NCBI RefSeq assembly: GCF_000739935.1
Contig: NZ_BBJU01000020.1
Span: forward strand, 1 to 64,000
DNA length: 64,000 bases
Origin: Agrobacterium rubi TR3 = NBRC 13261
Lineage (GTDB): Bacteria; Pseudomonadota; Alphaproteobacteria; Rhizobiales; Rhizobiaceae
Direction: 5' to 3'
Numbering within the stretch: the stretch's first letter is position 1; every line of letters starts with the position of its first letter. Positions 38,350 through 47,864 of this stretch are shown here, piece by piece. The notes under the pieces are model-generated. The model had not been told where the DNA came from and did not search any database. It worked only from the letters and a program-made list of their open reading frames with translations. A program made the position numbers and the translations under genes.

Positions 38350-39008
38350 GGGGCGTCAGATGATTGGGGCCATCGGATAAGCGCGTCGCGGCCAGCGTCT
38401 GTCAGGCCATACACGCCTCTGTCCAATCGCTCGAACCAGCCATAGACATTGGATTGCAAAATTTTCCCGGCGTCCGGGATGCGTTCCCTCACATCGCGAA
38501 GGCGCATCGGCTCTGCGGAGAGAGCGGCTGCACAGCCCAAAGCCTGCTGGCGGTAGGCGGTCATCATTGGCGTGCGCGTGCTGCCGCCCAGGACGGGATC
38601 GCCGCGCCTGTTCTGGTGCTCGCGCACAAGCCTGGAGCGCCGTTTCGGATTGGTACGTGGCATGGGCGATACGGAAGCAACGATGACGCTGACATCCCCA
38701 CGGTCGGACACACCGAGCATGCCGATGCCAAGACGACGGCAGAGATCGCGATAGCGCTTGTCAGCCTCCCGCCCCCTGCCCTTGGCCGAGATGCGCGCGG
38801 CAATCCAGACCTCGTCCGAAATCGCCGCTCTGTCGACAGCCTGAAGGATGAGCTCGAGATTGAAGGTGAGTTTCAGTTCGCACACGACGACGATAGGTGG
38901 ATCATCCCCATTGATCCCCACCAGATCACAACCGCCAATCTCGCCTTTGACCACATAACCAGCGGATTCAAGGAAGGTTTTGACAGGCAGATAAAGAGAG
39001 GTTTCCAT
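38346..39008 (-). CDS. DUF2161 PD-(D/E)XK-like nuclease-fold protein
   Basis: A 220-residue protein of the DUF2161 family, predicted PD-(D/E)XK phosphodiesterase fold. The likely active-site set is Glu23 (GEIGGCDLVG), Asp28, and Glu44-x-Lys46 in VVVCELKLTF. The C-terminal 80 residues look like a winged-helix DNA-binding part (RLRDVRERIPDAGKILQSNVYGWFERLDRGVYGLT). A role in nucleic-acid processing is inferred from the fold only. Confidence 0.75.
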   Translation of the reverse strand: METSLYLPVKTFLESAGYVVKGEIGGCDLVGINGDDPPIVVVCELKLTFNLELILQAVDRAAISDEVWIAARISAKGRGREADKRYRDLCRRLGIGMLGVSDRGDVSVIVASVSPMPRTNPKRRSRLVREHQNRRGDPVLGGSTRTPMMTAYRQQALGCAAALSAEPMRLRDVRERIPDAGKILQSNVYGWFERLDRGVYGLTDAGRDALIRWPQSSDAP

Positions 39009-39066
39009 GTAGGTTGACTATCACAGACGGGAATGATTCGGACCGTCAGGAACGCCGAAAAATGTG

Positions 39067-39141
39067 TGGCTGGGGCGCCAGGATTCGAACCTGGGAATGC
39101 CGGTACCAAAAACCGGTGCCTTACCGCTTGGCGACGCCCCA
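39067..39141 (-). tRNA. tRNA-Gln(TTG)
   Basis: Seventy-five bases including encoded CCA. The acceptor stem is TGGGGCG/CGCCCCA, the anticodon stem CCGGT/ACCGG with loop TTTTGGT, giving anticodon TTG, and the T stem is CCAGG/CCTGG around TTCGAAT. Confidence 0.96.
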
Positions 39142-39313
39142 CCAGGGCAGACGGCGAAGCGCCACTGCCTGAACCGGGCCTGATTAGCAAAGCCGACTGG
39201 CAGCGGCAATCATTAAGTTGAGGGGTGAACAATATTTCTTGTGTGTCCACTTCGTGCTTCATGTTACGTCAGAAGACAACCTGTCGTTCCACAGCTATTC
39301 GGTGAACAGTGTC

Positions 39314-39610
39314 ATGAGCAAATACAGCGCCCGCCCGCCCGCCATTCCCACCACGCTTCTGGATGACGATGTGGTGCGGATCATTCGCTGGGATTTCGAA
39401 CCGGGGGCCGATACGGGTCACCACACCCATGGGCTGGGCTATGTCGTCGTGCCGATGACCGATTGTCATTTCCTGATCGAAGAAGAAGACGGTAGCCGCC
39501 ATGTGGATGTGGCGCAGGGCATGCCCTATCGACGTGAAGCGGGTGTTTCGCACAATGTGGTCAATGCCGGCAGCGAACCGATGTCCTTCATCGAAATCGA
39601 ATACAAGTGA
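39314..39610 (+). CDS. Small cupin-domain protein
   Basis: A 98-residue single cupin barrel. GHHTHGLGYVVVP gives the His-x-His of cupin motif 1 and VSHNVVNAG the His of motif 2, so a metal site is likely. I start at the ATG at 39314; the longer frame runs into the tRNA spacer without a good site. It is followed at once by an MBL hydrolase and a DCC protein on the same strand, apparently one operon. Confidence 0.82.
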   Translation: MSKYSARPPAIPTTLLDDDVVRIIRWDFEPGADTGHHTHGLGYVVVPMTDCHFLIEEEDGSRHVDVAQGMPYRREAGVSHNVVNAGSEPMSFIEIEYK

Positions 39611-39625
39611 GCATTGACTGAGCCG

Positions 39626-40534
39626 ATGGCAGACCCGGACTTCAACCGCGACTTCGACCCCGCCTATGGTACTGCCGTGCCGGTGGCGGATGGTGTGCAG
39701 CGCATCACGGTCAACAATCCCTCGGCTTTTACCTTTTACGGCACGAACAGCTATATCGTCGGAGACAAGTCCGTTGCCGTCATCGATCCCGGCCCGGAGG
39801 ACGAGGCACATTTTCAAGCGCTGATGACGGCGCTGGAAGGCCGCGACGTCACCCATATCTTCGTCAGCCATACGCATCGCGACCACTCGCCGCTGGCCGC
39901 CCGGCTTGCCCAAGCCACCGGCGCGCTGACAGTAGCCGAAGGGCCGCATCGCGCTGCGCGCCCCTTGCACGAAGGCGAGCGCAACCCGTTTGCCGAAAGC
40001 TCCGATACCGCCTTTGTGCCCGACATCGTACTCGGCGACAACCAGAGCCTTTCCGGTGACGGCTGGACGTTGACGGCGCTGCACACGCCCGGCCATACCG
40101 CCAACCATTCAGCTTTTGCGCTTGGCGATACCGGCATCGTCTTTTCGGCCGACCATGTCATGGCCTGGGCCACGACCATCGTCGCACCGCCGGATGGATC
40201 GATGAGCGACTATATGGCCTCACTGGCAAAACTGCTAAAACGCGACGACCGGCTGTTTCTGCCCGGCCATGGCGGGCCGGTCAACGACCCCACCGCCTTC
40301 ATGCGCGGGCTGCGCGCTCATAGACGCATGCGTGAAAAGGCGGTGCTTGCCCGTATCAAAGCGGGCGACAGAACCATACCTGACATGGTGAAGATCATCT
40401 ACCGCAGCACCGATCCGCGCCTGCACGGAGCAGCAGCCCTTTCGGTTCTGGCGCATATCGAAGACCTGATCGAAAAAGGCGAGGTACAGACAGATGGCCC
40501 GCCTGCGCTGGGTGGGCTTTATGTTCCGACATAG
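39626..40534 (+). CDS. MBL-fold hydrolase (glyoxalase II / LACTB2-like)
   Basis: A 302-residue metallo-beta-lactamase-fold enzyme. HTHRDH is the zinc-binding motif, HTPGHTANHSAFAL and FSADHVMAW supply further ligands, and LPGHGGPVNDP is the C-terminal His motif. A winged-helix-like tail follows (IYRSTDPRLHGAAALSVLAHIEDLIEKG), as in LACTB2-like thioester or endonuclease relatives. An in-frame TTG at 39614 is an alternative start. The substrate is not evident. Confidence 0.85.
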   Translation: MADPDFNRDFDPAYGTAVPVADGVQRITVNNPSAFTFYGTNSYIVGDKSVAVIDPGPEDEAHFQALMTALEGRDVTHIFVSHTHRDHSPLAARLAQATGALTVAEGPHRAARPLHEGERNPFAESSDTAFVPDIVLGDNQSLSGDGWTLTALHTPGHTANHSAFALGDTGIVFSADHVMAWATTIVAPPDGSMSDYMASLAKLLKRDDRLFLPGHGGPVNDPTAFMRGLRAHRRMREKAVLARIKAGDRTIPDMVKIIYRSTDPRLHGAAALSVLAHIEDLIEKGEVQTDGPPALGGLYVPT

Positions 40535-40991
40535 GAGCGAGACCCTGGGTACAGCCTATAGCTATCGCGCCGATCCAGCAGTGCCGGACTTCCCCGACGA
40601 TAGGCCATTGATCGTTTTCGATGGCGAATGCGGGTTTTGCTCTCGCGATATCGATTTCGTCTTACGCCACGATAAAAACGCGCTGTTTCGTTTCACTCCT
40701 GCGCAGTCTGAACTTGGCACGGCGTTGATGCGTCATTACGGCTATAGAACAGACAATTATGAAACCAGTTTGTTGGTTGAAAACGGCATCGCTTATCCCC
40801 GTTCGGACGGTGTTTTACGCGTGCTGAAGTTGCTGGGTGGCAGGACCAGTCTGCTGGCCATTTTCCGCTTCGTGCCACGCGGTCTTCGGGACCGTGTTTA
40901 CGATCTGGTTGCGCGCAACCGCATGAAGATTGCCGGACGGCGTCAGGCTTGCCGGATGCCGACAGCAGCGGAACGCGATCGATTCATCTGA
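40521..40991 (+). CDS. DCC family thiol-disulfide oxidoreductase-like protein
   Basis: About 156 residues. The DCC hallmark is FDGECGFCSRDIDFVLRHD, with a CxxC pair, then GVLRVLKLLGG and the basic C-terminal RNRMKIAGRR. It overlaps the end of the MBL gene (the ATG at 40521 with GGTGGG upstream, or the ATG at 40494), so is translationally coupled to it. The biochemical role of DCC proteins is not established. Confidence 0.82.
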   Translation: MFRHRSETLGTAYSYRADPAVPDFPDDRPLIVFDGECGFCSRDIDFVLRHDKNALFRFTPAQSELGTALMRHYGYRTDNYETSLLVENGIAYPRSDGVLRVLKLLGGRTSLLAIFRFVPRGLRDRVYDLVARNRMKIAGRRQACRMPTAAERDRFI

Positions 40992-40995
40992 TCGC

Positions 40996-41916
40996 TCAAT
41001 TGTCGTTCAAACCCTGCATTTCTGCATCCAGCGCGTCGAGATAGGCGTCTGCTATCTCTGCGCCCATGCCGAGATCGTGTGGGCCGAAGCGGGAGGCGAC
41101 GCGGACGTCTACCAGCGTGGTTTCGGTATCTTCGCGCAGGCGGATGAGCACATCGAAGCGCAGGCCCCAGATCAGCGTGCGCGTTTCGCCTTGCAGAAGA
41201 ACCACGCCGCTGCCGTTGAAGAAGGTCGGCGCTGGTGCCTCTGCAGGCCGGGCCATCGGCACGGGCACGTTGGTCGGCAACTCATCGATCGGCGTGTCGC
41301 TGACACTTTCGTTCTGATCCTGCTGCGGCACGCCCGGTTGCACATCCGGCAGTGAGCCGATCAAGCCCTCGGTATGCGCAATGCGGATGCGTTGTGCTTT
41401 CGCCACCTTGCGGGCGGCGGTGTAGACGCGGTCGATTGCGCCTTCGTAGCGGTGACCGGCAAGGCTCGGATAGGCAGCCATCTGCGCATCTCGATCTGCC
41501 TTCGATACAAGCGCCGGACGCGGCAGCCATTGTTGATTGGCGACAGGGATGGAGAGCCAGTTCGGCGCATCCACGACATCTGTCGATACATCGTAGATGT
41601 GGGGTTTCTGCCAATAGAGAAACGCTGCAAACGCCACGACACCGAGCGGGATCGCTGCGAGCAGAATGGCGTAAAGCGACCACAACCCACCTTTGGCGCC
41701 CGCAGCCCACAGGCGCTGCAAGCCGACCATAGCGAGCAAGAGGGCAGCGGCAGCGATGGCGGCGGAAATGAGGGTGAGCGAGATGAAGTCCGGTAATGTC
41801 AGCGGACCGAAGCGGTGAAGCGGTGCGGCGATGAGGAACACGACGAGCGCCGACAGCCCGAGATACCGAGACAGATATGCCGCATAGGACACGGGCCGAA
41901 CGAAACGCACAGTCAT
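40996..41916 (-). CDS. DUF1499 domain-containing membrane protein
   Basis: A 306-residue protein starting at the ATG at 41916, behind AGGTG; the longer open frame has no signal for a start and low-complexity content. Three or so membrane segments occupy residues 15-115. The C-terminal soluble region fits DUF1499: DVVDAPNWLSIP, YPSLAGHRYEGAIDRVYTAARKVAKAQ and RFDVLIRLREDTETTLVDVRVASRFGPHDLGMGAEIADAYLDAL. A Pro-rich insert lies within it. Function is unknown. Confidence 0.8.
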   Translation of the reverse strand: MTVRFVRPVSYAAYLSRYLGLSALVVFLIAAPLHRFGPLTLPDFISLTLISAAIAAAALLLAMVGLQRLWAAGAKGGLWSLYAILLAAIPLGVVAFAAFLYWQKPHIYDVSTDVVDAPNWLSIPVANQQWLPRPALVSKADRDAQMAAYPSLAGHRYEGAIDRVYTAARKVAKAQRIRIAHTEGLIGSLPDVQPGVPQQDQNESVSDTPIDELPTNVPVPMARPAEAPAPTFFNGSGVVLLQGETRTLIWGLRFDVLIRLREDTETTLVDVRVASRFGPHDLGMGAEIADAYLDALDAEMQGLNDN

Positions 41917-42231
41917 AAAGCGGCACCTGGCTTGGCATATCGCTGCTGCAACCGCTGAGCGGACTTGCACGACATGCCGTGGTATCTTTGTTGAAGGCGT
42001 TTCGCGCGAAGGTTCTGGTCCGCAAGGAATCGCCGGGTCTGTCCCGTCATAATGCGTTTCAGTGCCGAAGGGAATCGATCCGTCCTCTGATCGACGCACC
42101 ACAAACACTTTCGTGCGACCTGTTTCATGGACGCAACCTTTGCCGCACCGCAGACTTTTCTAGAAGCTCAAACAATCGTATCAGTGAAGCGCAAAGCAGC
42201 CGCAGTCGCTGCTGCCAAGGGAGTTATCAAC

Positions 42232-42501
42232 ATGCGTGTTTCCATTGTTCTCGGTGCAGTCGCAACATTGCTGGCGCTATCGTCCTGCCAGACGCTGAGC
42301 CCGGAGGAACGGCGCGCACGTGACGAAACGACCTGCCGAGGTTATGGCTTCCGCCCCAATACGGACCAGATGGCCGGTTGCCTGCTGGATCTCGACCTCG
42401 ACCGACGCGCGGATGCGCGTGCTTGGCAGGCACAATCCAGCCGCGACATGTTCTATCGCCCTGTTGTGGTGGAACGCCGCATCATCGTGCAGAACCGCTA
42501 G
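42232..42501 (+). CDS. Small lipoprotein
   Basis: An 89-residue protein from the ATG at 42232 with AGGGAG eight bases upstream. A signal peptide with lipobox LSSC predicts lipid attachment at Cys20. The mature part carries RARDETTCRGYGF and MAGCLLDLDLDRRADARAWQ, a pattern common in small rhizobial envelope lipoproteins. It is convergent with ppdK and overlaps its stop by four bases. Confidence 0.75.
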   Translation: MRVSIVLGAVATLLALSSCQTLSPEERRARDETTCRGYGFRPNTDQMAGCLLDLDLDRRADARAWQAQSSRDMFYRPVVVERRIIVQNR

Positions 42502-45224
42502 ACCTTCGCCGGAATCGCCCTGAGAGGCACGACCTTCGACACGGTTTCGGTGTCACGCTTTTGCGCCATGGCGAGCGTTGCCTGCGCCGCAGATAGCCGC
42601 GCGATCGGCACGCGGAAGGGCGAGCAGGACACGTAGTCCAGACCCGCATCCTCACAGAAATGGATCGACGCTGGGTCGCCGCCATGCTCACCGCAAATGC
42701 CGAGTTTCAATTCTGGCCGCGTCTGGCGTCCACGGTCGGCGGCGATGCGGATGAGTTCTCCGACGCCATCGAAATCCAGTGAGACGAAGGGGTCTCGCTC
42801 GATGATGCCTTTGCGCTGATAGGTCTCGATGAAGCGTGCGGCATCATCGCGGGAAATGCCGAATGTCGTTTGCGTCAGGTCGTTGGTGCCGAAGGAGAAG
42901 AATTCGGCGGCCTCGGCAATCACATGGGCACGGAGAGCGGCACGCGGTAGCTCGATCATGGTCCCGGTGAGATATTCCAGCGTCACGCCGGTTTCCTGCG
43001 CCACGGCTGCGGCGACGCGGTCGATGACGGCGCGGACATAGTCCAGTTCCGAACGAAGACCAACGAGCGGCACCATGATTTCCGGCACGACGGGTGCGCC
43101 GGTCTGGCGTGCGGCTTCGACGGCGGCCTCGAAAATGGCGCGGGCCTGCATTTCTGCAATTTCGGGATAGGAAATGGCCAGGCGGCAACCACGATGGCCG
43201 AGCATGGGGTTGAACTCGTGCAATGCATCCAGCCGTTGCCGGAACAGCGTCTGCGACATGCCCATGGCCGCCGCGACCTCCACGATTTCGCCATCGGTCT
43301 TGGGCAGGAATTCGTGCAAGGGTGGGTCGAGTAGGCGAATTGTCACCGGCAGGCCGTGCATGATGGAAAACAGGTCGGTAAAATCCTGCCGCTGCATGGG
43401 CAGCAACTGGTCGAGCGCGGCACGCCTGCCCTCTTCGTGTTCGGCAAGGATCATTTCGCGCATCACTTGAATGCGGTCGCCCTCGAAGAACATATGTTCT
43501 GTGCGGCACAGGCCTATGCCTTCGGCGCCGAAGGCGCGGGCAGCGCGGGCATCGGCAGGTGTGTCGGCATTGGTGCGCACCGTCATGCGGCGGGTGGCGT
43601 CTGCCCATTGCATCAGCTTGGCGAAATCGCCTGACAGTTCCGGCTGCGTCATCGGCACTTCGCCCTTCATCACGCGACCGGATGACCCGTCGATGGTGAT
43701 GACATCGCCCTGTCTCAGCATGCAGCCCACGCCGATCAGCACGTTGTTGCGCACATCCACCCGCATGGAGCCTGCGCCGGAGACGCAGGGAATGCCCATG
43801 CCGCGAGCGACAACCGCCGCATGGCTGGTCATGCCGCCGCGCGTGGTCAGGATGCCTTCGGCGGCATGCATGCCGTGAATGTCTTCCGGGCTGGTTTCCA
43901 TGCGCACGAGAATGACGCGTCGCCCTTCGGCTTTCGCCGCAACGGCCTCATCGGAGCTGAAGACGATCTCGCCGGATGCCGCACCGGGCGAGGCCGGAAG
44001 GCCGGAGCCGATGATAGGGCGCTCGATGGAGGGATCGATGGTGGGGTGCAGCAACTGATCGAGCGACGAGGGCTCGATGCGGCAGATGGCTTCATCGGTG
44101 GTAACGAGACCTTCGGCCACCATATCGACGGCGATCTTCATCGCCGCCTTGGTGGTGCGCTTGCCTGCACGGGTCTGCAACATCCACAATTTGCCGCGCT
44201 CTATGGTGAATTCCATATCCTGCATATCGCGGTAATGGCCTTCCAGCCGTCCGCAAATCTCGATGAATTCAGCAAATGCCTCGGGCATCAGCTTTTCCAT
44301 AGACGGCTTGTCGGAGCCGGAGTTTATGCGCGCCTCTTCGGTAATGGATTGCGGGGTGCGAATGCCTGCGACCACATCCTCACCCTGCGCGTTGACGAGG
44401 AATTCGCCGTACAGCTCTTTTTCGCCTGTGGAGGGATTGCGGGTGAAGGCAACGCCAGTCGCGGACGTAGAGCCGAGATTACCGAAGACCATGGCCTGCA
44501 CGTTGACCGCCGTGCCCGAGTCGCCCGGAATATTGTGCAGTTGGCGGTAGGTGACGGCGCGGGTGTTCATCCAGCTCGCAAAGACGGCGCCGATGGCACC
44601 CCACAATTGCACCTGCGTGTCCTGCGGAAACGGTTCGCCGAGCTCGTCTTCGATCAGGCCGTTATAGAGCGAGACGATGTGCTGCCACTCATCCGCCGAC
44701 AGTTCGGTATCGTATTCGTATCCAAGACGTCCCTTCTCATCCTCCAGGATTTCTTCGAAGATTTCGTGGTCGAGGCCCATCACCACATCGGCATACATCT
44801 GGATGAAGCGGCGGTAGCTATCCCAGGCAAAGCGGGCGTCACCCGAATCGCTGGCCAGCGCCTGCACCGTCTCGTCATTGAGGCCGAGGTTGAGGACCGT
44901 GTCCATCATGCCGGGCATGGAGGCGCGGGCGCCCGAGCGAATGGAGAGAAGAAGCGGTTGCGAGCCGGAGCCGAAAGTGCGACCGGTGATGGCTTCCATG
45001 CCGGAGATGCCGCTGGTGACCTGCAATTTCAGTTCTTCAGGCAAACAGCGACCGCCCTGATGGTAGCGCGCGCAGGCTTCGCTGATAATGGTCAGGCCGG
45101 GGGGAACAGGCAGGCCGAGGCTCGCCATTTCAGCAAGGTTTGCGCCCTTGCCGCCCAATATGGCGATGTCGCTCGCGCGTCCCTCAGCGATCCCATCGCC
45201 AAAGGTATAGACCCACTTTTTCAT
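42498..45224 (-). CDS. ppdK: Pyruvate, phosphate dikinase
   Basis: A 908-residue enzyme that interconverts pyruvate, ATP and phosphate with PEP, AMP and pyrophosphate. The N-terminal ATP-grasp domain starts with GGKGANLAEMASLGLPVPPG. The swivelling domain carries the phosphorylated His468 with the regulatory Thr466 (GGMTSHAAVVARGMG). The C-terminal TIM barrel holds FGTNDLTQTTFGISRDD and GICGEHGGDP with the catalytic Cys. In rhizobia it supports gluconeogenesis from dicarboxylates. It is a single gene with a terminator upstream of its promoter region. Confidence 0.95.
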   Translation of the reverse strand: MKKWVYTFGDGIAEGRASDIAILGGKGANLAEMASLGLPVPPGLTIISEACARYHQGGRCLPEELKLQVTSGISGMEAITGRTFGSGSQPLLLSIRSGARASMPGMMDTVLNLGLNDETVQALASDSGDARFAWDSYRRFIQMYADVVMGLDHEIFEEILEDEKGRLGYEYDTELSADEWQHIVSLYNGLIEDELGEPFPQDTQVQLWGAIGAVFASWMNTRAVTYRQLHNIPGDSGTAVNVQAMVFGNLGSTSATGVAFTRNPSTGEKELYGEFLVNAQGEDVVAGIRTPQSITEEARINSGSDKPSMEKLMPEAFAEFIEICGRLEGHYRDMQDMEFTIERGKLWMLQTRAGKRTTKAAMKIAVDMVAEGLVTTDEAICRIEPSSLDQLLHPTIDPSIERPIIGSGLPASPGAASGEIVFSSDEAVAAKAEGRRVILVRMETSPEDIHGMHAAEGILTTRGGMTSHAAVVARGMGIPCVSGAGSMRVDVRNNVLIGVGCMLRQGDVITIDGSSGRVMKGEVPMTQPELSGDFAKLMQWADATRRMTVRTNADTPADARAARAFGAEGIGLCRTEHMFFEGDRIQVMREMILAEHEEGRRAALDQLLPMQRQDFTDLFSIMHGLPVTIRLLDPPLHEFLPKTDGEIVEVAAAMGMSQTLFRQRLDALHEFNPMLGHRGCRLAISYPEIAEMQARAIFEAAVEAARQTGAPVVPEIMVPLVGLRSELDYVRAVIDRVAAAVAQETGVTLEYLTGTMIELPRAALRAHVIAEAAEFFSFGTNDLTQTTFGISRDDAARFIETYQRKGIIERDPFVSLDFDGVGELIRIAADRGRQTRPELKLGICGEHGGDPASIHFCEDAGLDYVSCSPFRVPIARLSAAQATLAMAQKRDTETVSKVVPLRAIPAKV

Positions 45225-45357
45225 TCTACGCTCTCCACCCAGAAGCGTTCTTGTTTTTCAACCCTTTACAGCATTGTCATAGTGTTGGAAACGCCAGTTT
45301 TGGCAGGTTGCCACCGCAGTGCAGCATAAATACGGCGCAGGCGCCAGCGCTCATCAT

Positions 45358-45383
45358 AAAAAACCGCCCGCGACGAGCACGGG
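45358..45383 (-). terminator. Rho-independent terminator after the mcp gene
   Basis: Read on the minus strand: CCCGTG, loop CTCGT, CGCGGG (one G-U pair), two bases, then six T. It lies 48 bases past the chemoreceptor stop. Confidence 0.75.
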
Positions 45384-45430
45384 GGGCATGGAAGGCATGA
45401 TCTTATCTCAGGTCATTAAAGCCTTTCGGC

Positions 45431-47332
45431 TCAAAACTCTTCCCATTCGGATTTGACAGCGGCACCGCCGTTGAAGGCAGAGGCAACCTTGCGGCCCAGC
45501 GCACGGGCCGGAGACTGAACCGGACGTTCCGCCTGCGTCGCCTGGCGCGGTGCCTCGTATCCACCGCCCAGCTTGAACTGGCCCAGCAACTGGTTGAGCG
45601 AAGCGGCTTCGCGAGCAAGGCCGTGGCTGGCCGCGGTCTGCTCCTCGACCATGGCCGCGTTCTTCTGCGTGTCCTGATCCATCTGGTTCACAGCCGTGTT
45701 GATCTGCTGCAAGCCGGAAGACTGCTCCTGCGCACCATCGACAATCGCCACAACGTGACGGTTGATTTCCTGCACTTCGGCAACGATGGTTTCCAAGGCG
45801 CGACCTGTCTCGCCGACTAGTTGCACGCCCTGCTGGACCTGACCGTTCGACGTCGTGATCAAAGCCTTGATGTCCTTGGCGGCATTGGCAGAGCGCTGGG
45901 CCAGTTCACGGACTTCCTGAGCCACGACCGCAAAGCCCTTGCCTGCTTCACCGGCACGCGCCGCTTCCACACCGGCATTCAAGGCCAGAAGGTTGGTCTG
46001 GAAAGCGATCTCATCGATCACGCTGATGATGTTGGAGATTTCAGACGAGGACTTCTCGATCTGTTCCATGGCAATGACAGCCTTGCGAACCACATCGCCG
46101 GACTGTTCGGCACCGGTGCGGGCCTTGGAGACCAGCTGACCGGCTTCCTGTGCACGCTTGGTGCTGTCCTTCACCGTCGTGGTGATCTGCTCGAGGGCCG
46201 CTGCGGTTTCTTCGACCGACGCCGCCTGCTGTTCGGTGCGCTTGGCCAGATCGTCGGCAGCGGCGCGGATTTCATTGGCACCGGCGTCGATACCACGCGC
46301 GTTTTCGGCAACGCGAGACAGGGCCGATTGCAGCTTTTCGGCGGAGGCGTTGAAGTTGCTGCGGACAGCATCGAGATGAGCAGCGAAAGGCTGGCTGATG
46401 CGATAGGAGACATCGCCGTCCGACAGGCGCGACAGCGCATCGGCCAGGTTATCGACGGCAAAGCTGGTGTCTGCCGCTTCCTTGGCTTTCTGTTCCTCAC
46501 GGGCAATGCGTTCCTTTTCGGACAGGCTGCGATTGGCATCGGCTTCATGTTCGAGGCGAGCGCGCTCGATGGCATTGTTGCGGAAGATGACGACGTTCTG
46601 GGCCATCTTGCCGATCTCGTCCTTGCGATCTGCGCCGGGAATCTCCAGATCGACATTGCCGGATGCGAGCGACGACATGGAACCCGTCATGCGCTGAATG
46701 GGCTTGATGACACCGCGAATGACGATGAGCACGCAGACCACCGCCAGCGCCAAAGCAATGGCACCGAGAATGGCCAAGGTGTGGACGATGAAGGATTTGA
46801 GGTCTTCACCGGCAACCATGCCGTCCTTGGCTGCGGTCAATTGAATGTCTATGAGTTTCGAGACGGACTCTCCCAAGGGATCGATGATCGAATAGAGCTG
46901 ACCATCGGCGAAATTGCCGATCTCCTCCAGATTACCGGCCTGCAACAGCGTGATGATGCCCTGGATTTTCTGATCCGCCGATTGGCGCATGCTCTGAAAT
47001 TCATCGGCCAGACGCTTCTCATCCACTGTCAGATAGGTAGCGGTATAATCCCTCCAGGACTTGTCGATGTTCTGCATCGCGCCACGGATGTTCTGGATAC
47101 CCTGGTCGACGGTCAGGGAGCCGCCACTCACCTTGTGAACGGTATCCACAATCTTGACCGCGTAATCATCCGAAATGGATTTGAGCTGTGCCATGGGTAT
47201 CACGCGGTCGGCGACAACGCTGCGCAGCAGCCTTGCTTCTTCATTCAGCGCGTAAAACGAAAAGACCGACGTCACCGCAAGTATTGCGACGAGGAAAAAT
47301 ATGCAGGACAGAAGTTTTGACCGAATAGACAT
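45431..47332 (-). CDS. Methyl-accepting chemotaxis protein
   Basis: A 633-residue receptor starting at the ATG at 47332 (GAGGATCTCC upstream). A membrane segment at about 10-30, a four-helix-bundle-type periplasmic domain (35-185) and a second segment (about 187-212) precede two HAMP regions and the signalling domain. The hairpin tip is EIAFQTNLLALNAGVEAARAGEAGKGFAVVAQEVRELAQRSANAAK. The C-terminus ends in EWEEF, like the NWETF-type pentapeptide that tethers CheR and CheB. The ligand is unknown. Confidence 0.92.
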   Translation of the reverse strand: MSIRSKLLSCIFFLVAILAVTSVFSFYALNEEARLLRSVVADRVIPMAQLKSISDDYAVKIVDTVHKVSGGSLTVDQGIQNIRGAMQNIDKSWRDYTATYLTVDEKRLADEFQSMRQSADQKIQGIITLLQAGNLEEIGNFADGQLYSIIDPLGESVSKLIDIQLTAAKDGMVAGEDLKSFIVHTLAILGAIALALAVVCVLIVIRGVIKPIQRMTGSMSSLASGNVDLEIPGADRKDEIGKMAQNVVIFRNNAIERARLEHEADANRSLSEKERIAREEQKAKEAADTSFAVDNLADALSRLSDGDVSYRISQPFAAHLDAVRSNFNASAEKLQSALSRVAENARGIDAGANEIRAAADDLAKRTEQQAASVEETAAALEQITTTVKDSTKRAQEAGQLVSKARTGAEQSGDVVRKAVIAMEQIEKSSSEISNIISVIDEIAFQTNLLALNAGVEAARAGEAGKGFAVVAQEVRELAQRSANAAKDIKALITTSNGQVQQGVQLVGETGRALETIVAEVQEINRHVVAIVDGAQEQSSGLQQINTAVNQMDQDTQKNAAMVEEQTAASHGLAREAASLNQLLGQFKLGGGYEAPRQATQAERPVQSPARALGRKVASAFNGGAAVKSEWEEF

Positions 47333-47677
47333 GGAGATCCTCTTGAACGACGCATCTTCGCGACAATCGGACCGAGCCGAATAATGTCTGGCGATGTATG
47401 GATGCGCGATCAAAGAGTGATCTCGAAGTATTAATTAGATATGAAACACATCCTTTATGCTGATAATTTGAGCAGTTTGCGCGTGGAATGATCAGACTTA
47501 ATCGTCAGGAAGAAATAATACCAATCAAGAGATGTATAATAATTATGCAGACGTCGCGGAGGCGCCAACTTCCAAGAGAGACTATAAGGCAGCACATCGC
47601 CAGGATGGATAAATAGTCAAATTTACGTTACGGAAGCTTTCGCATTCTGGCGTTTATTTTTGCGAAATCGTAAAAAT
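47333..47677. other. A+T-rich intergenic region upstream of the chemoreceptor gene
   Basis: About 345 bases, clearly lower in G+C than the genes. It should hold the mcp promoter. No gene is supported. Confidence 0.5.
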
Positions 47678-47784
47678 AAATCGACGGAAACGAGTTGCAA
47701 CGCCCTGCTCTGCCATGGTGACTGAAGAGGCGGACCATGGTGATGACGACACGCTTTTCGATGGAGGCTACCATCTTCTCCATG
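47678..47784 (-). pseudogene. Decayed fragment of the 3' end of smc
   Basis: About 107 bases align with the intact smc at 49417-49554 (SMC residues about 1098-1144 of 1154), in the same orientation. Stretches of 16-25 bases match with few differences: 21 bases with 2 mismatches, 25 with 1, 16 with 2, then about 44 with 8, interrupted by gaps of 2, 2 and roughly 27 bases. The gaps destroy the frame, so it cannot be functional coding DNA. Confidence 0.8.
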
Positions 47785-47801
47785 TGCGCGTACCCTCAAA
47801 T

Positions 47802-47839
47802 ATAAAAACCAAACCCCCCGCCTTGGTTCACGGCAGGGG
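47802..47839 (-). terminator. Terminator after the 28-residue-repeat protein gene
   Basis: Read on the minus strand: CCCC, one base, GCC, nine-base loop, GGC, GGGG, then TTTGGTTTTT. It lies 26 bases past the stop codon. Confidence 0.7.
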
Positions 47840-47864
47840 ATTTTTATGACGCGGGCGGGTTTCT

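Noticed and set aside
43821-45329. A 502-codon plus-strand open frame opposite ppdK
   Set aside because: Antisense to a certain enzyme, no plausible start or homology.
45821-47320. A 499-codon plus-strand open frame opposite the chemoreceptor gene
   Set aside because: Leu/Gly/His-rich shadow of coiled-coil codons.
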